From Verrucomicrobiota bacterium (GTDB lineage Bacteria > Verrucomicrobiota > Verrucomicrobiia > Opitutales > Opitutaceae), in assembly GCA_023428905.1 (NCBI GenBank), contig JAEYWP010000015.1:53312-117311 (forward strand): 64,000 nt of DNA, written 5' to 3'. Positions 52,219 to 60,710 of the stretch are shown one piece after another. Positions within the stretch are counted from its first letter, which is position 1. The number at the start of each line of letters is the position of its first letter. The notes under the pieces are model-generated. The model saw only the letters and a list, made by a program, of their open reading frames with translations, had not been told where the DNA came from and ran no database searches. The position numbers and the translations under genes were made by a program.

Positions 52219-54291
52219 ATGAGTGCACATTCGTTTTCCCGCGCCGGGCTGGGGGCGCTGGCGCTGTTTGCCGCGGCGTCCGCCTGGGCCGAGTCGACCC
52301 CCATCACCCTGGACGGGTTTCTCCAGCTCGACCGCGTCTCGGACCCGAGGCTTTCGCCGGATGGGTCGCGCCTGGCTTTTGTCGTCACGCGTGTGTTGAA
52401 GGAAGAGAACCGGACCGATGCCGATCTCTGGCTGGTGGACCTCGGGCGCGGGGGCGCTCCGCGGCGTCTCACCGCCTCGCCAAAGGCCGACCGTCAGCCC
52501 CGCTGGTCCCCGGACGGCAAATGGCTCGCCTTCGAGTCGACGCGTGACGGGACGGTGCAGATCTACCTCCTTCCGGCAGACGGCGGCGAAGCCCGCCGCC
52601 TGACTACGCTGTCAACCGGCGCCTCCCAGCCGGTCTGGTCCCCGGACGGCCGCAGCCTGGCCTTCGTTTCTTCGGTGTATCCTCAATTCTCGGACAAACC
52701 CTTTGCCGAGGCCGACCGCCTCAACCGCGAGGAAACGGAGAGGCGGGAAACATCGAAGGTGAAGGCCCGGGTGATCGATTCGCTGCTCTACCGGCATTGG
52801 GACTCCTGGGTCGACGGCAAGCGCCAGCACGTGTTTTGCGTCCGTGTGAATCCAGATGGCTCCCCCGCGGGCGAGCCGCGCAACCTGACCCCCGGCGAGA
52901 ACGACGGGGTGCCCACCTCAAGCACGTTCTCGGGCGGGGACGAGTTTGCTCTTTCTCCCGACGGGAAGGAGCTGGTGTACACCGCCCCGCCGCTCCCACT
53001 GCGGGAGCAGGCCTGGCGCACCAACCACGATCTCTGGCGGGTGACGCTCGCGACCGGTGAACGCGAACGCCTGACCGACAATCCCGCCGCCGACGGGTCG
53101 CCGCGCTATTCACCCGACGGTCGCTGGCTCGCCTACCGCGCGCAGGCTCGTCCCGGTTTTGAGGCGGACCGGTGGACGGTCTGGGTGATGGATCGTGGTT
53201 CCGGCGAAAGGCGCGCCCTGACACCTGGCTGGGACCGCTCGGTGGACAACCTCACCTGGTCGGCCGATAGCCGCTCGCTTTTCCTCGAAGCGCAGGACGA
53301 AGGCCGCAAACCCATTTTCCGCGTGCCGGTGGAGGGTGGGACTCCCGAGCGGGTGTGGGGCGATGGGGTAAACGGAGACCTCAGCGTGGCCGGCGGGCGC
53401 CTCGCCTTTGTTCATCAGCGCATGACCGCACCTGGCGAGATCCACCTGCTCGACCTGGGGACAGGAAAGGCGGCACCAGTCACCTCGGTGAATCGCGACC
53501 GCGTCCAGGGCTGGGACCTGCCGACGCCGGAATCCGTCGTGATTCCGGGCGAGGGCGGGACCCCGGTGCAGATGTGGATCCTTCGTCCTCCCGGGTTTGA
53601 GCCGGGTCGTCGTTACCCCTTAGTCTTCTGGGTCCATGGCGGACCGCAGAGCGCGTTCCTCGACTCCTGGTCCACCCGGTGGAATCCGCAGGTGTGGGCC
53701 GCGCAGGGTTACGTGGTGGCGCTGCCCAATCCCCGCGGCAGCACCGGCTTCGGGCAGGCCTTCACCGACCAGATCAGCCATGACTGGGGCGGCCGGGTTT
53801 TCGAGGACCTGATGGCGTGTATCCGCTACCTGGAGGCGCAGCCGTACGTGGATCCGGCGCGGATGGCGGCGGCCGGCGCGAGTTACGGTGGTTACATGAT
53901 GAACTGGTTTCAGGGCCACACGGACAAGTTCCGCACCCTCGTGAACCACTGCGGTGTCTACAACTTCCAGTCGATGTATGGCACCACAGAGGAGGTGTGG
54001 TTCGACGAGTGGGACCATGGGATTCCCTGGGAAAGCGCCGAGTACGAGCGTTTTTCGCCCCACCGTTTCGCCGCCGCCTTCAAGACCCCGATGCTGATTA
54101 TCCACAACGATCTGGATTTCCGGGTCCCGATCTCCGAAGGCATGCAGGTTTTCACCGTGCTGCAGCGGAAGGGCGTCCACTCCCGCCTCGTCATGTTCCC
54201 CGACGAGGGTCACTGGGTGCTGAAGCCGAAAAACAGCGAATTCTGGCATCAGACGATCTTCGAGTGGCTCGACGGATATCTCCGAAAGTGA
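52219..54291 (+). CDS. Exported S9 prolyl oligopeptidase-family peptidase
   Basis: A 690-residue exported serine peptidase: signal peptide (LGALALFAAASAWAES), a beta-propeller (VSDPRLSPDGSRLAFV, PRWSPDGKWLAFES, PVWSPDGRSLAFVS, PRYSPDGRWLAYRA) and a C-terminal alpha/beta hydrolase. The catalytic triad is S555 (GASYGGYMMN), D633 (DLDFRVP) and H665 (DEGHWVL). Such enzymes cleave short peptides, often dipeptides from the N-terminus. Start ATG 52219; an earlier in-frame start would precede the signal peptide with a long basic stretch. An imperfect inverted repeat follows the stop. Confidence 0.93.
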   Translation: MSAHSFSRAGLGALALFAAASAWAESTPITLDGFLQLDRVSDPRLSPDGSRLAFVVTRVLKEENRTDADLWLVDLGRGGAPRRLTASPKADRQPRWSPDGKWLAFESTRDGTVQIYLLPADGGEARRLTTLSTGASQPVWSPDGRSLAFVSSVYPQFSDKPFAEADRLNREETERRETSKVKARVIDSLLYRHWDSWVDGKRQHVFCVRVNPDGSPAGEPRNLTPGENDGVPTSSTFSGGDEFALSPDGKELVYTAPPLPLREQAWRTNHDLWRVTLATGERERLTDNPAADGSPRYSPDGRWLAYRAQARPGFEADRWTVWVMDRGSGERRALTPGWDRSVDNLTWSADSRSLFLEAQDEGRKPIFRVPVEGGTPERVWGDGVNGDLSVAGGRLAFVHQRMTAPGEIHLLDLGTGKAAPVTSVNRDRVQGWDLPTPESVVIPGEGGTPVQMWILRPPGFEPGRRYPLVFWVHGGPQSAFLDSWSTRWNPQVWAAQGYVVALPNPRGSTGFGQAFTDQISHDWGGRVFEDLMACIRYLEAQPYVDPARMAAAGASYGGYMMNWFQGHTDKFRTLVNHCGVYNFQSMYGTTEEVWFDEWDHGIPWESAEYERFSPHRFAAAFKTPMLIIHNDLDFRVPISEGMQVFTVLQRKGVHSRLVMFPDEGHWVLKPKNSEFWHQTIFEWLDGYLRK

Positions 54292-54296
54292 GGTTT

Positions 54297-54351
54297 AACC
54301 ACGGATGGGGCACGGAGAGACGCGGATCCGAACCGTGAACCCTCCGTGGTT
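54297..54351. repeat. ACGGATG-family inverted repeat, short form
   Basis: AACCACGGA (54297-54305) and TCCGTGGTT (54343-54351) are exact complements around a 37-base loop, immediately after the S9 peptidase stop. Related to the neighbouring longer elements. Confidence 0.6.
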
Positions 54352-54372
54352 CAACCGGGTTGGAACCGAGTC

Positions 54373-54467
54373 ACCACGAATGGACACGAATGCGGAAGGG
54401 AACCGCGGTGCCCTGGGGCCTGGCGATTCCGGGTATCTATTCGTGTAAATTCGTGTCCATTCGTGGT
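54373..54467. repeat. Perfect 19-bp inverted repeat, 57-base loop
   Basis: ACCACGAATGGACACGAAT (54373-54391) and its exact complement (54449-54467) are separated by 57 bases. TCTTTTTC follows on plus, so it might also terminate the S9 peptidase transcript. The arm is an AC(G)GAATG relative of the ACGGATG words nearby. Confidence 0.75.
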
Positions 54468-54487
54468 TCTTTTTCTGAAGGGGAGAG

Positions 54488-54583
54488 ACCACGGATGAAT
54501 ACGGATAGACACCGATGCGAACGCGAACCCGGGAGTATGCGGTCTTTGAATTTATCCGTGTGAATCCGTGTCCATCCGTGTTT
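54488..54583. repeat. Dispersed inverted-repeat element, copy 1
   Basis: Left part ACCACGGATGAATACGGAT, right part ATCCGTGTGAATCCGTGTCC, imperfectly complementary. The loop contains CGAACCCGGGAGTATGCGG and CTTTGAATTT (54525-54553), which recurs almost unchanged in copy 2 near 56.69 kb, so the element, not just its arms, is duplicated. Together with the other repeats it fills the 344-base gap before the YebC gene; no gene is seen there. Confidence 0.7.
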
Positions 54584-54635
54584 CAACCGGTTTGAAACGC
54601 GGTCACCGCGAACGGACAGGCCGGGAAGCGGATGA

Positions 54636-55367
54636 TTATTTCACCGCCGCCCAGACGCGTTGCACATCGTCGTGGTCTTCCAGTGCCTGGAGGAACTCGC
54701 CGACGTCGGCGCGTTGGGCGTCATCGAGCTCTGGATACTGCTTGGCGACGTACCCGATCTCGCTGGTGATGACGGACCAGCCGTGACTGGACAGCCAGGT
54801 GGAGGTCGCGTGCACGGCGGTGCGGTCGACCAGGAAGCGGGCTCCGGTTCGGTCCTCCGGGATGTCGTCGTTTTGGGTGTGCGAGAGGGGTTCGAACTCG
54901 TTTGCGCCCGCCTCGATGGCAACCGCCTCCAGGTCCAGGGCATTGTCCGCGTGGTGGCCTTCGACGATGCCTACATGGTCGAAGAGGAACTTGTTGCTTC
55001 CCGCCGCCCCCAGCTGCCCGCGGCGGAAGAGGACGCGGATTTCCGGTGCGGTGCGCTGGTGGTTGTCGGTCATCACCTCGACGATCACGGGCACTTTGTG
55101 CGGAGCGTAGCCCTCGAAGACCACGTGTTCGAGGACCATCTTGTCGTCTCCGATGCCGGCTCCCTTTTTGATCGCGCGTTCAATCACGTCGCGCGTGACA
55201 CTTTGTTTGCGGGCTTTTTCCACCGCGGCAAAAAGGCGCGCATTGGCGGCGATGTCGGCCCCGCCGAGCTTCGCGGCGACGGTGATTTCCTTGACGATTT
55301 TGCCCACCGCTTGCCCCTTTTTGAGGTTCACGATGGCGCGTTTAGCATGGAGCCATTGACGTCCCAT
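54636..55367 (-). CDS. YebC/PmpR-family protein
   Basis: A 243-residue member of the YebC/PmpR family, which act as transcription regulators or, for some members, relieve ribosome stalling at proline-rich stretches. MGRQWLHAKRAIVNLKKGQ, AKLGGADIAANARLFAAVEKA, RDVIERAIKKGAGI and EGYAPHKVPVIVEVMTDN are hallmark blocks. The common N-terminal variant is GHSKWANIKHRK; here it is GRQWLHAKRA, as in the second YebC type. ATG at 55367 defines the conserved N-terminus; the frame stays open upstream through repeats, which is rejected. Confidence 0.92.
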   Translation of the reverse strand: MGRQWLHAKRAIVNLKKGQAVGKIVKEITVAAKLGGADIAANARLFAAVEKARKQSVTRDVIERAIKKGAGIGDDKMVLEHVVFEGYAPHKVPVIVEVMTDNHQRTAPEIRVLFRRGQLGAAGSNKFLFDHVGIVEGHHADNALDLEAVAIEAGANEFEPLSHTQNDDIPEDRTGARFLVDRTAVHATSTWLSSHGWSVITSEIGYVAKQYPELDDAQRADVGEFLQALEDHDDVQRVWAAVK

Positions 55368-55427
55368 GTGGGCAGCTTGGGAATCTGTCCCCGCTCGGCA
55401 AAGCCATTCTGGTCGGTCGAACCAGGA

Positions 55428-55581
55428 ACCACGGATGGATGCGAATTCGCGCGAGACGGCACTAGGACCCGGGCAATCCGGTTGGAACACGGATGCACAC
55501 GGATGCACACGGATAAGAACCCGAGCCGCCGGCGTTGGGGGTGGTCGTCCGGATTGATGGCGCTCCGTGTTCATCCGTGGT
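55428..55581. repeat. ACGGATG-family repeat with tandem CACACGGATG units
   Basis: Outer arms ACCACGGAT (55428-55436) and ATCCGTGGT (55573-55581) are exact complements. Inside, three tandem (G/A)(C/A)ACACGGAT units run from 55486 to 55515. The 368-base gap between the YebC gene and the small plus-strand gene holds this repeat and nothing else recognisable. Confidence 0.6.
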
Positions 55582-55735
55582 GACCCTCCCTCGGGCGTGT
55601 GAAGCGTGGTGAGCGCGTGGCGGGTGCCCTTAAGGATAAACCTGTGTGGTGTATCGGGGCTGCTACGGGTCTCCGAAAGGACCTACCGACGGTCTTGCCT
55701 TGGCATGAGGCGAGCCGCAGCGTGGTTTCCGTCCT

Positions 55736-55921
55736 ATGAATTACACGAAGTTGAAAGGTGTGGATGTCGCGATCGACTTCGCTCGCAGCGGTAAATTCAT
55801 CTTCGCCATTAAACACCTGGAGAAAGCCAACCCTGAGATCACCCGCGAGCAGGCAAAAGCCGCGGTCGAATCGTTCGGGTACGGTCGTCGTTCGAAGCCG
55901 GCGGCTCCCGAGGAGCGTTGA
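55736..55921 (+). CDS. Small hypothetical protein (61 aa)
   Basis: A 61-residue basic protein, MNYTKLKGVDVAIDFA at the start and GYGRRSKPAAPEER at the end, with a central HLEKANPEITREQAKAAVESFG helix. Balanced composition and a plausible ATG favour a real gene over the overlapping frame on the other strand, which is serine/arginine-rich and ends in low-complexity sequence. No family recognised; a small nucleic-acid-binding role would fit the charge but is speculation. Confidence 0.5.
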   Translation: MNYTKLKGVDVAIDFARSGKFIFAIKHLEKANPEITREQAKAAVESFGYGRRSKPAAPEER

Positions 55922-55957
55922 GTCACGCCAGGCCAGCCCGGCCCGGGCGTCCGAGCC

Positions 55958-56566
55958 TCACGCCACCTTGCGCTTCCGGTATTGCCGCACGCCGCGGATC
56001 ACGAGCGCCAGGATGATGGCGACCATGATGGCGGTGCTGACCGGGCCGATCACGTGTTCGACCTGTTCGTAGTTTGAGCCCAGGGCCCGCCCGGCATAGG
56101 CGAGGGCGGCCGTCCAGACCGCGGAGCCGATCGTGGTGAGCAGCAGGAAAGTGACCATGGACATGCGAGCGAGGCCTGCCGGAATAGAGATCAGGGAGCG
56201 GACCCCCGGCACCATCCGGCAGAGCAAAACCGCTTTGGCACCGTGGCGATCGAACCAGGCGCGGGACTTGTCGAGGTCGTCCACGGAGACGACAATCCAA
56301 TGCCCGTGGCGCTCCACGAAACGCCTCAGCCGCTCCTCCCCCGCCCAGCGTCCCAGATAAAAGAGCGCAATCGCACCCAGGACGGATCCCGCCGTCCCTG
56401 CCGCCACGATCCCGGCAAAAGACATCTCGCCCTCCGTGCTAAAGAACCCCGCGAGCGGCATGATCAACTCCGACGGGATGGGAGGGAAGACGTTCTCAAG
56501 GAACATCAGGAACAGCACCCCCAGGTAAGAGGAGCCAAGGACAACCGATTTGATCCATTCCGTCAT
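55958..56566 (-). CDS. DedA-family membrane protein
   Basis: A 202-residue polytopic membrane protein with the DedA/SNARE-associated domain: FLMFLENVFPPIPSELIMPLAGF (the conserved glutamate and proline region), GSVLGAIALFYLGRWAG, and RHGAKAVLLCRMVPGVRSLISIPAGLARM with the arginine-containing membrane re-entrant motif. DedA proteins act in undecaprenyl-phosphate or phospholipid flipping and membrane homeostasis. ATG at 56566 is chosen over an in-frame start 33 bases upstream. Confidence 0.92.
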   Translation of the reverse strand: MTEWIKSVVLGSSYLGVLFLMFLENVFPPIPSELIMPLAGFFSTEGEMSFAGIVAAGTAGSVLGAIALFYLGRWAGEERLRRFVERHGHWIVVSVDDLDKSRAWFDRHGAKAVLLCRMVPGVRSLISIPAGLARMSMVTFLLLTTIGSAVWTAALAYAGRALGSNYEQVEHVIGPVSTAIMVAIILALVIRGVRQYRKRKVA

Positions 56567-56642
56567 CGTGGGAAAAACGTGGCGCAGACCATGCGCCACT
56601 CGGTCGGTTACACAAGGAGCGCGGTTCTTTTGGGGAACAACC

Positions 56643-56737
56643 CACGCATGAACACGGATGACAGGGATACCAACCCGAACCCGGGGGTATGCGGCCTTTG
56701 AATTTGTCTGCGTGAATCCGTGTTCATCTGTGGTTCA
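56643..56737. repeat. Dispersed inverted-repeat element, copy 2
   Basis: ATGAACACGGAT (56648-56659) and ATCCGTGTTCAT (56716-56727) are exact complements. Its loop, CGAACCCGGGGGTATGCGG and CTTTGAATTT (56676-56705), differs from copy 1 at two or three positions. Same orientation as copy 1. Lies between the divergent DedA and SMP-30 genes; a further CCATCCGTGG follows at 56752-56761. Confidence 0.7.
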
Positions 56738-56839
56738 AATCTGATTCAAACCCATCCGTGGTTTGGCGGCAGCGGCTCGCTAACGAACGAGTGCAGGGTT
56801 GGCTTGGCGGGGCGCCTCGGGTGCGTAGGGTGGGCGGCG

Positions 56840-57868
56840 ATGACCCCTTCTGCTCGTCTGTTCCTTTTCTCGCTGGGCGCTTTTTCGCTGACTGCGTCCG
56901 CGGCCGATTCGATCCGTTCGTTCACGGTGCCGTACGACACGGTGGGTTCGATCGAGCGGCTCGACCCCGCCCTCGACAAACTCGTCGCGCCCGACGCCAA
57001 GCTGGAGAAGCTGGCCGAGGGTTTTAACTGGTCCGAGGGCCCCGTCTGGCTTCCCGGCGAAGCTGTCCTGCTCTTCAGCGATGTGCCGGAAAATACCGTG
57101 TACCGATGGAGCCGCGACACGGGGATTTCTGTTTTCCTGAAACCCAGCGGGTTCACCGGCGAAAAATACGAAGGGCGTGAACCCGGCTCCAACGGCCTCA
57201 CGCTCGATCGCCAGGGACAACTGGTGCTGGCGCAGCACGGGGATCGCCGGATCGCCCGTCTCCAGGCCGATGCGAAGACCTTCGAGACGGTGGCCGACCG
57301 ATTTGACGGCAAGCGTTTCAATAGTCCGAACGACCTGTGCTTCGACCGCGCCGGCCGCGTCTTCTTCACCGATCCACCCTATGGCTTGCCGACCAATGCT
57401 GAGTCGGAGACCGGCTTCAATGGCGTGTACTCCGCCCTGCCCGGCGGGGAGGTGGTCCTGCTGACCAAGGAACTCGAACGGCCCAACGGCATCGCGCTCT
57501 CGCCTGATGAACGCACCCTCTACATTGCCAACTCCCACGGCCCCCGCCCCATCATCTATGCGCTCGACCTGCAGGCCCGGGCGGACGGAGGCCTCGACGC
57601 GGTCAATGGTCGGGTCTTTTTCGATACAACGCGCCTGATGGCGTCCGACCGGCCCGGCGTTCCGGATGGCCTTCGCGTGGACCGCGACGGCAATCTCTGG
57701 GCAACCGGCCCGGGGGGCGTCCTCATCATCGACGCACGGGGCAGACACCTCGGCACGCTGCTGACCGGCCAGGCAACCGCCAACTGCACCTTCGGCGAAG
57801 ACGGGTCGACCCTCTTTATCACCGCCGATTCCCAACTGCTGCGCGTCCGAACCAAGACCAAGGGCTGA
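56840..57868 (+). CDS. Exported SMP-30/gluconolactonase-type protein
   Basis: A 342-residue exported beta-propeller: signal peptide (FLFSLGAFSLTASAAD), then SMP-30/Gluconolaconase blocks (LAEGFNWSEGPVWLPG, EPGSNGLTLDRQGQLVLAQHG, FNSPNDLCFDRAGRVFFTDPPYGLP, RPNGIALSPDERTLYIANS, GVPDGLRVDRDGNLWATG). The Glu of SEGP and the Asn/Asp of SPND and PDGL are the usual metal ligands. Lactone hydrolysis of aldonolactones in the periplasm fits a sugar-degrading organism. ATG 56840. The stop codon lies in a 19-base tandem duplication. Confidence 0.9.
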   Translation: MTPSARLFLFSLGAFSLTASAADSIRSFTVPYDTVGSIERLDPALDKLVAPDAKLEKLAEGFNWSEGPVWLPGEAVLLFSDVPENTVYRWSRDTGISVFLKPSGFTGEKYEGREPGSNGLTLDRQGQLVLAQHGDRRIARLQADAKTFETVADRFDGKRFNSPNDLCFDRAGRVFFTDPPYGLPTNAESETGFNGVYSALPGGEVVLLTKELERPNGIALSPDERTLYIANSHGPRPIIYALDLQARADGGLDAVNGRVFFDTTRLMASDRPGVPDGLRVDRDGNLWATGPGGVLIIDARGRHLGTLLTGQATANCTFGEDGSTLFITADSQLLRVRTKTKG

Positions 57869-57895
57869 CGCCTGCGCCAAGGGCTGACGCCGGCG
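57858..57895 (+). repeat. 19-bp tandem duplication spanning a stop codon
   Basis: CCAAGGGCTGACGCCTGCG (57858-57876) is followed directly by CCAAGGGCTGACGCCGGCG (57877-57895), one mismatch. The TGA stop of the SMP-30 gene (57866-57868) is in the first copy. Confidence 0.8.
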
Positions 57896-58097
57896 CCGCC
57901 GCGCGTAGGTCGCCGTGCCCCCCACTCCGCGTGCTCGACGGCGACGCAGGAACGGGGTGGGGTCACCCGGCCCACAACAGGCCTTCGGGTGCGCCCGAGC
58001 GGCATGACTGGCCTCCGAACCTCGCCCTACCCTGCGACCGGGATGGCTTCCGCTCCTCCCGCTTGCTGCCAGCCGGGCCACGCTCTTGGCTCCTCCG

Positions 58098-58874
58098 ATG
58101 ATCCAACGTCTCACCGCCTCCTGGAAACGCACCGGTTGGAAGGAAATGGTGCTGCTCCTCGTCGCCGGCGTCTTCTGCCTCTGCCTTTGGGGATTTATCG
58201 AATTGGCGGACGATGCGCCGGAAGGGGATTATGATGACGTCGAGAACAAGTTCATGCGCTCGCTGCGCGATCCCAACGACCCCTCGAAGGTGCTGGGCCC
58301 ATGGTGGGCGGGAGAGACCGCCCGCGATCTGACCGCCCTGGGCGGCGCCACGGTGGTGACAATGGTCACGGTCGTGGTGCTGGGATACCTTCTCCTGCGA
58401 CGTGCCTACGGCGCCATGCTGTCCGTCGCGATCGCGATCGGCGGTGGTTACCTCCTCAGCAATTCACTGAAGGCGTTTTTCGACCGCCCCCGCCCCAGCG
58501 TGGTCCCACACCTGTCCGAAGCGGTGTCGGCAAGTTTCCCCTCCGGACACTCCATGGTGTCCTCTGTCGCCTACCTCACCCTGGGCGCCCTGCTCGCGCG
58601 CACGGTCGCCCGGCGCTGGGAAAAGGTCTATGTGATCGTGATCTCCCTCCTGCTGACCCTGTTGATCGGGACCAGCCGTGTGTATTTGGGTGTGCATTAC
58701 CCGACCGACGTCCTCGCCGGCTGGTCGGCCGGGATTGCCTGGGCGCTCCTCTGCTGGAGCGTGACCTATGCCCTGCAGCGCCGCGGAAAACTTCGCACCG
58801 CCGCGGCCAACGACGCTGCCGTCGATCGCCAGGATGACGGCCCGGACGACCCGGTCCAAATGTTAGAACGTTGA
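58098..58874 (+). CDS. PAP2-family phosphatase
   Basis: A 258-residue membrane phosphatase with about five hydrophobic segments. The three conserved motifs are present: KAFFDRPRP, SFPSGHSM (with the histidine acid) and SRVYLGVHYPTDV (nucleophilic His). Members dephosphorylate lipid phosphates such as undecaprenyl pyrophosphate or phosphatidic acid at the outer face of the membrane. The ATG at 58098 is preferred to a TTG twelve bases upstream. A short Asp-rich tail follows the last segment. Confidence 0.92.
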   Translation: MIQRLTASWKRTGWKEMVLLLVAGVFCLCLWGFIELADDAPEGDYDDVENKFMRSLRDPNDPSKVLGPWWAGETARDLTALGGATVVTMVTVVVLGYLLLRRAYGAMLSVAIAIGGGYLLSNSLKAFFDRPRPSVVPHLSEAVSASFPSGHSMVSSVAYLTLGALLARTVARRWEKVYVIVISLLLTLLIGTSRVYLGVHYPTDVLAGWSAGIAWALLCWSVTYALQRRGKLRTAAANDAAVDRQDDGPDDPVQMLER

Positions 58875-58967
58875 CCCGTTTGGGAATGCCGTGCGTTGGA
58901 CTTTGTTGTCCCTTCTGCTTAGTTTCCCGTCCCGCTTCCGCTTCATCACCCGAACCCCTCCTCCTCA

Positions 58968-60101
58968 ATGCCTGTGCTCCGCTTCGCCGCCCTTTCCCTG
59001 ACCGCCGCCACCCTGCTCGCCGCTCCACTTTTTGGTGACACGCCCCCGTTGAAGGAGGCGGCCAAGGATCTGTTCCTGATCGGCGGTGCGCTCAATGCCT
59101 CCCACATCAGCGGGAAAGACAAGAAGGCGGTCGCGCTGGTCCAGAAACACTTCGACACCATCACCCCCGAGAACGTCCTGAAGTGGGAAGTGGTGCACCC
59201 GAAGCCGGGGAAATATGAGTTCGATCTACCCGACAAATACGTCGAGTTCGGCGAGAAGAACGGCATGTTCATCGTCGGCCACACACTGATGTGGCACCAG
59301 CAGGCACCGGCGTGGTTGTTCAAGGACGAGAAGGGCGGGGAGGTTTCCCGCGAGGAGCTCCTCAAGCGGCTGCAGGACCATATCCGCACCGTGGTGGGCC
59401 GCTACAAGGGCCGGATCAACGGCTGGGACGTGGTCAACGAGGCGATCGATGACACCACCGGCGAACTGCGGATGGACCGCCCGTGGTACAAGATCCTGGG
59501 CAAGGAGGGCATTTTCGCCGCCTTCGCCGCCGCCCACGAGGCTGATCCGAACGCGGAGCTTTATTACAACGACTACAGCGTGCACAACCCGAAGAAGCGC
59601 GCCGGCATCATCGCCCTGGTGAAGGAAATCCGCGCCCGGGGCCTCCGTATCGATGGCGTTGGTACGCAAGAGCACCACCTGCTGGATACGCCGACCGCGG
59701 CCGAGATCGACGCCACGTTCGTCGATCTCAAGGCGGCCGGCTTCCCCGTGATGGTAACCGAGCTGGACGTCAGCATGCTGCCGCGCCCCAGCGGCGACGG
59801 CGGCGCCGATCTCAATCTTCAGTTTTCCGGGGCGAAGCAGTACGATCCCTACCGCAAGGGCCTGCCGGCCGAGCAGCAAGCAGCCCACACCCGCCGCTAC
59901 GCCGAGCTCTTTGCGATCTATGCCAAGCACCACGAGTCGATCAAACGCGTGACGTTCTGGGGCGTGGAGGACGGGTCCTCCTGGCTCAACGGCTGGCCGA
60001 TCCGCGGCCGCGTCGACTACGCCCTCGTCTTTGATCGCAAGTACCAGGAAAAGCCGGCCGTGCAGGCCATCGTCGACGTCCTGAAGGACGCGAAACGCTA
60101 A
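58968..60101 (+). CDS. Secreted GH10 endo-1,4-beta-xylanase, single domain
   Basis: A 377-residue exported xylanase: signal peptide (ALSLTAATLLAAPLFG), then a complete GH10 catalytic barrel with ITPENVLKWEVVHP, acid/base E158 in GWDVVNEAID and nucleophile E265 in VTELDVS. VGHTLMWHQQAPAW and VTFWGVEDGSSWL are further family marks. No extra modules, unlike the xylanase at 48.5 kb, so it may act on soluble xylan or oligomers. Start ATG 58968. Codon use matches its neighbours. Confidence 0.95.
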   Translation: MPVLRFAALSLTAATLLAAPLFGDTPPLKEAAKDLFLIGGALNASHISGKDKKAVALVQKHFDTITPENVLKWEVVHPKPGKYEFDLPDKYVEFGEKNGMFIVGHTLMWHQQAPAWLFKDEKGGEVSREELLKRLQDHIRTVVGRYKGRINGWDVVNEAIDDTTGELRMDRPWYKILGKEGIFAAFAAAHEADPNAELYYNDYSVHNPKKRAGIIALVKEIRARGLRIDGVGTQEHHLLDTPTAAEIDATFVDLKAAGFPVMVTELDVSMLPRPSGDGGADLNLQFSGAKQYDPYRKGLPAEQQAAHTRRYAELFAIYAKHHESIKRVTFWGVEDGSSWLNGWPIRGRVDYALVFDRKYQEKPAVQAIVDVLKDAKR

Positions 60102-60105
60102 CGTC

Positions 60106-60122
60106 GGCGGGCGTTTCCCGCC
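60106..60122. terminator. Short GC hairpin after the xylanase gene
   Basis: GGCGGG (60106-60111) and CCCGCC (60117-60122) with a CGTTT loop, five bases past the stop and ten before the end of the convergent acetyltransferase gene. No T-run; a weak candidate. Confidence 0.35.
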
Positions 60123-60131
60123 CGGCCCTGT

Positions 60132-60599
60132 TCATTCCTCCAGCATCCCGGCGTACACGCCGGGGCTGGATCCCGGGATCACGGTCGCACCGCAGATCTT
60201 GGAGTAAAATCCCTCCGGCCCCACACCGCCAATGATGGCGTAGGCGTAGCCGAGGTGCTTCAGCCCCTGGAGGGCCGCCAGGGTCAATCGCGCGCCGAGG
60301 CCTCCCGACCGCGCCTCAGCGGCGACGCCGATCGGGCCCGCGAATCCGCGAAGCGTCGCCTCGTAGCAGGCAAACCCCAGCACCTTGCCCGCGCGCACGG
60401 CGATCAGGCAGGAGACCGGCTGCCGGGCGAAGCCCGCCGCCGCCTCGTCCGCCCAGCGCGCATTAAATTCGCGCGTGATCCACGCGAGCACCTGGCTTTT
60501 TTCAAAGGCCATGGCGGCCCGGACCTCCACCCCCTCCGCGGCGGGGTAGGCGTCCAGGTAGCGATCGAGTTCGTACAACTTCACAAGCATGTCGGGCAT
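60132..60599 (-). CDS. GNAT-family N-acetyltransferase
   Basis: A 155-residue acetyltransferase. IGVAAEARSGGLGARLTLAAL holds the acetyl-CoA loop (Arg-Ser-Gly-Gly-Leu-Gly), and AYAIIGGVGPEGFYSKICGA is the C-terminal half. The AVRAGKVLGFACYEAT strand is the usual beta-4 region. Starts at 60599 and 60590 are both possible and give nearly the same protein; an upstream in-frame start is arginine/proline-rich and rejected. Acceptor unknown. Confidence 0.82.
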   Translation of the reverse strand: MPDMLVKLYELDRYLDAYPAAEGVEVRAAMAFEKSQVLAWITREFNARWADEAAAGFARQPVSCLIAVRAGKVLGFACYEATLRGFAGPIGVAAEARSGGLGARLTLAALQGLKHLGYAYAIIGGVGPEGFYSKICGATVIPGSSPGVYAGMLEE

Positions 60600-60710
60600 G
60601 GCGGGGGAGGGGGGGACCCGAGCCAAGGCGAAGCCGCGGGGGGAGTCCATCCGTCAATCGGCTAGGACGCGGGGGGTTGCCGGGAGGACGCCTTGCTGCA
60701 GCCTCGGCGA

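Noticed and set aside
55741..55926. Small minus-strand gene opposite the 61-residue plus-strand frame
   Set aside because: Product is serine/arginine-rich with poor codon pattern; the plus frame is more balanced. Neither is certain.
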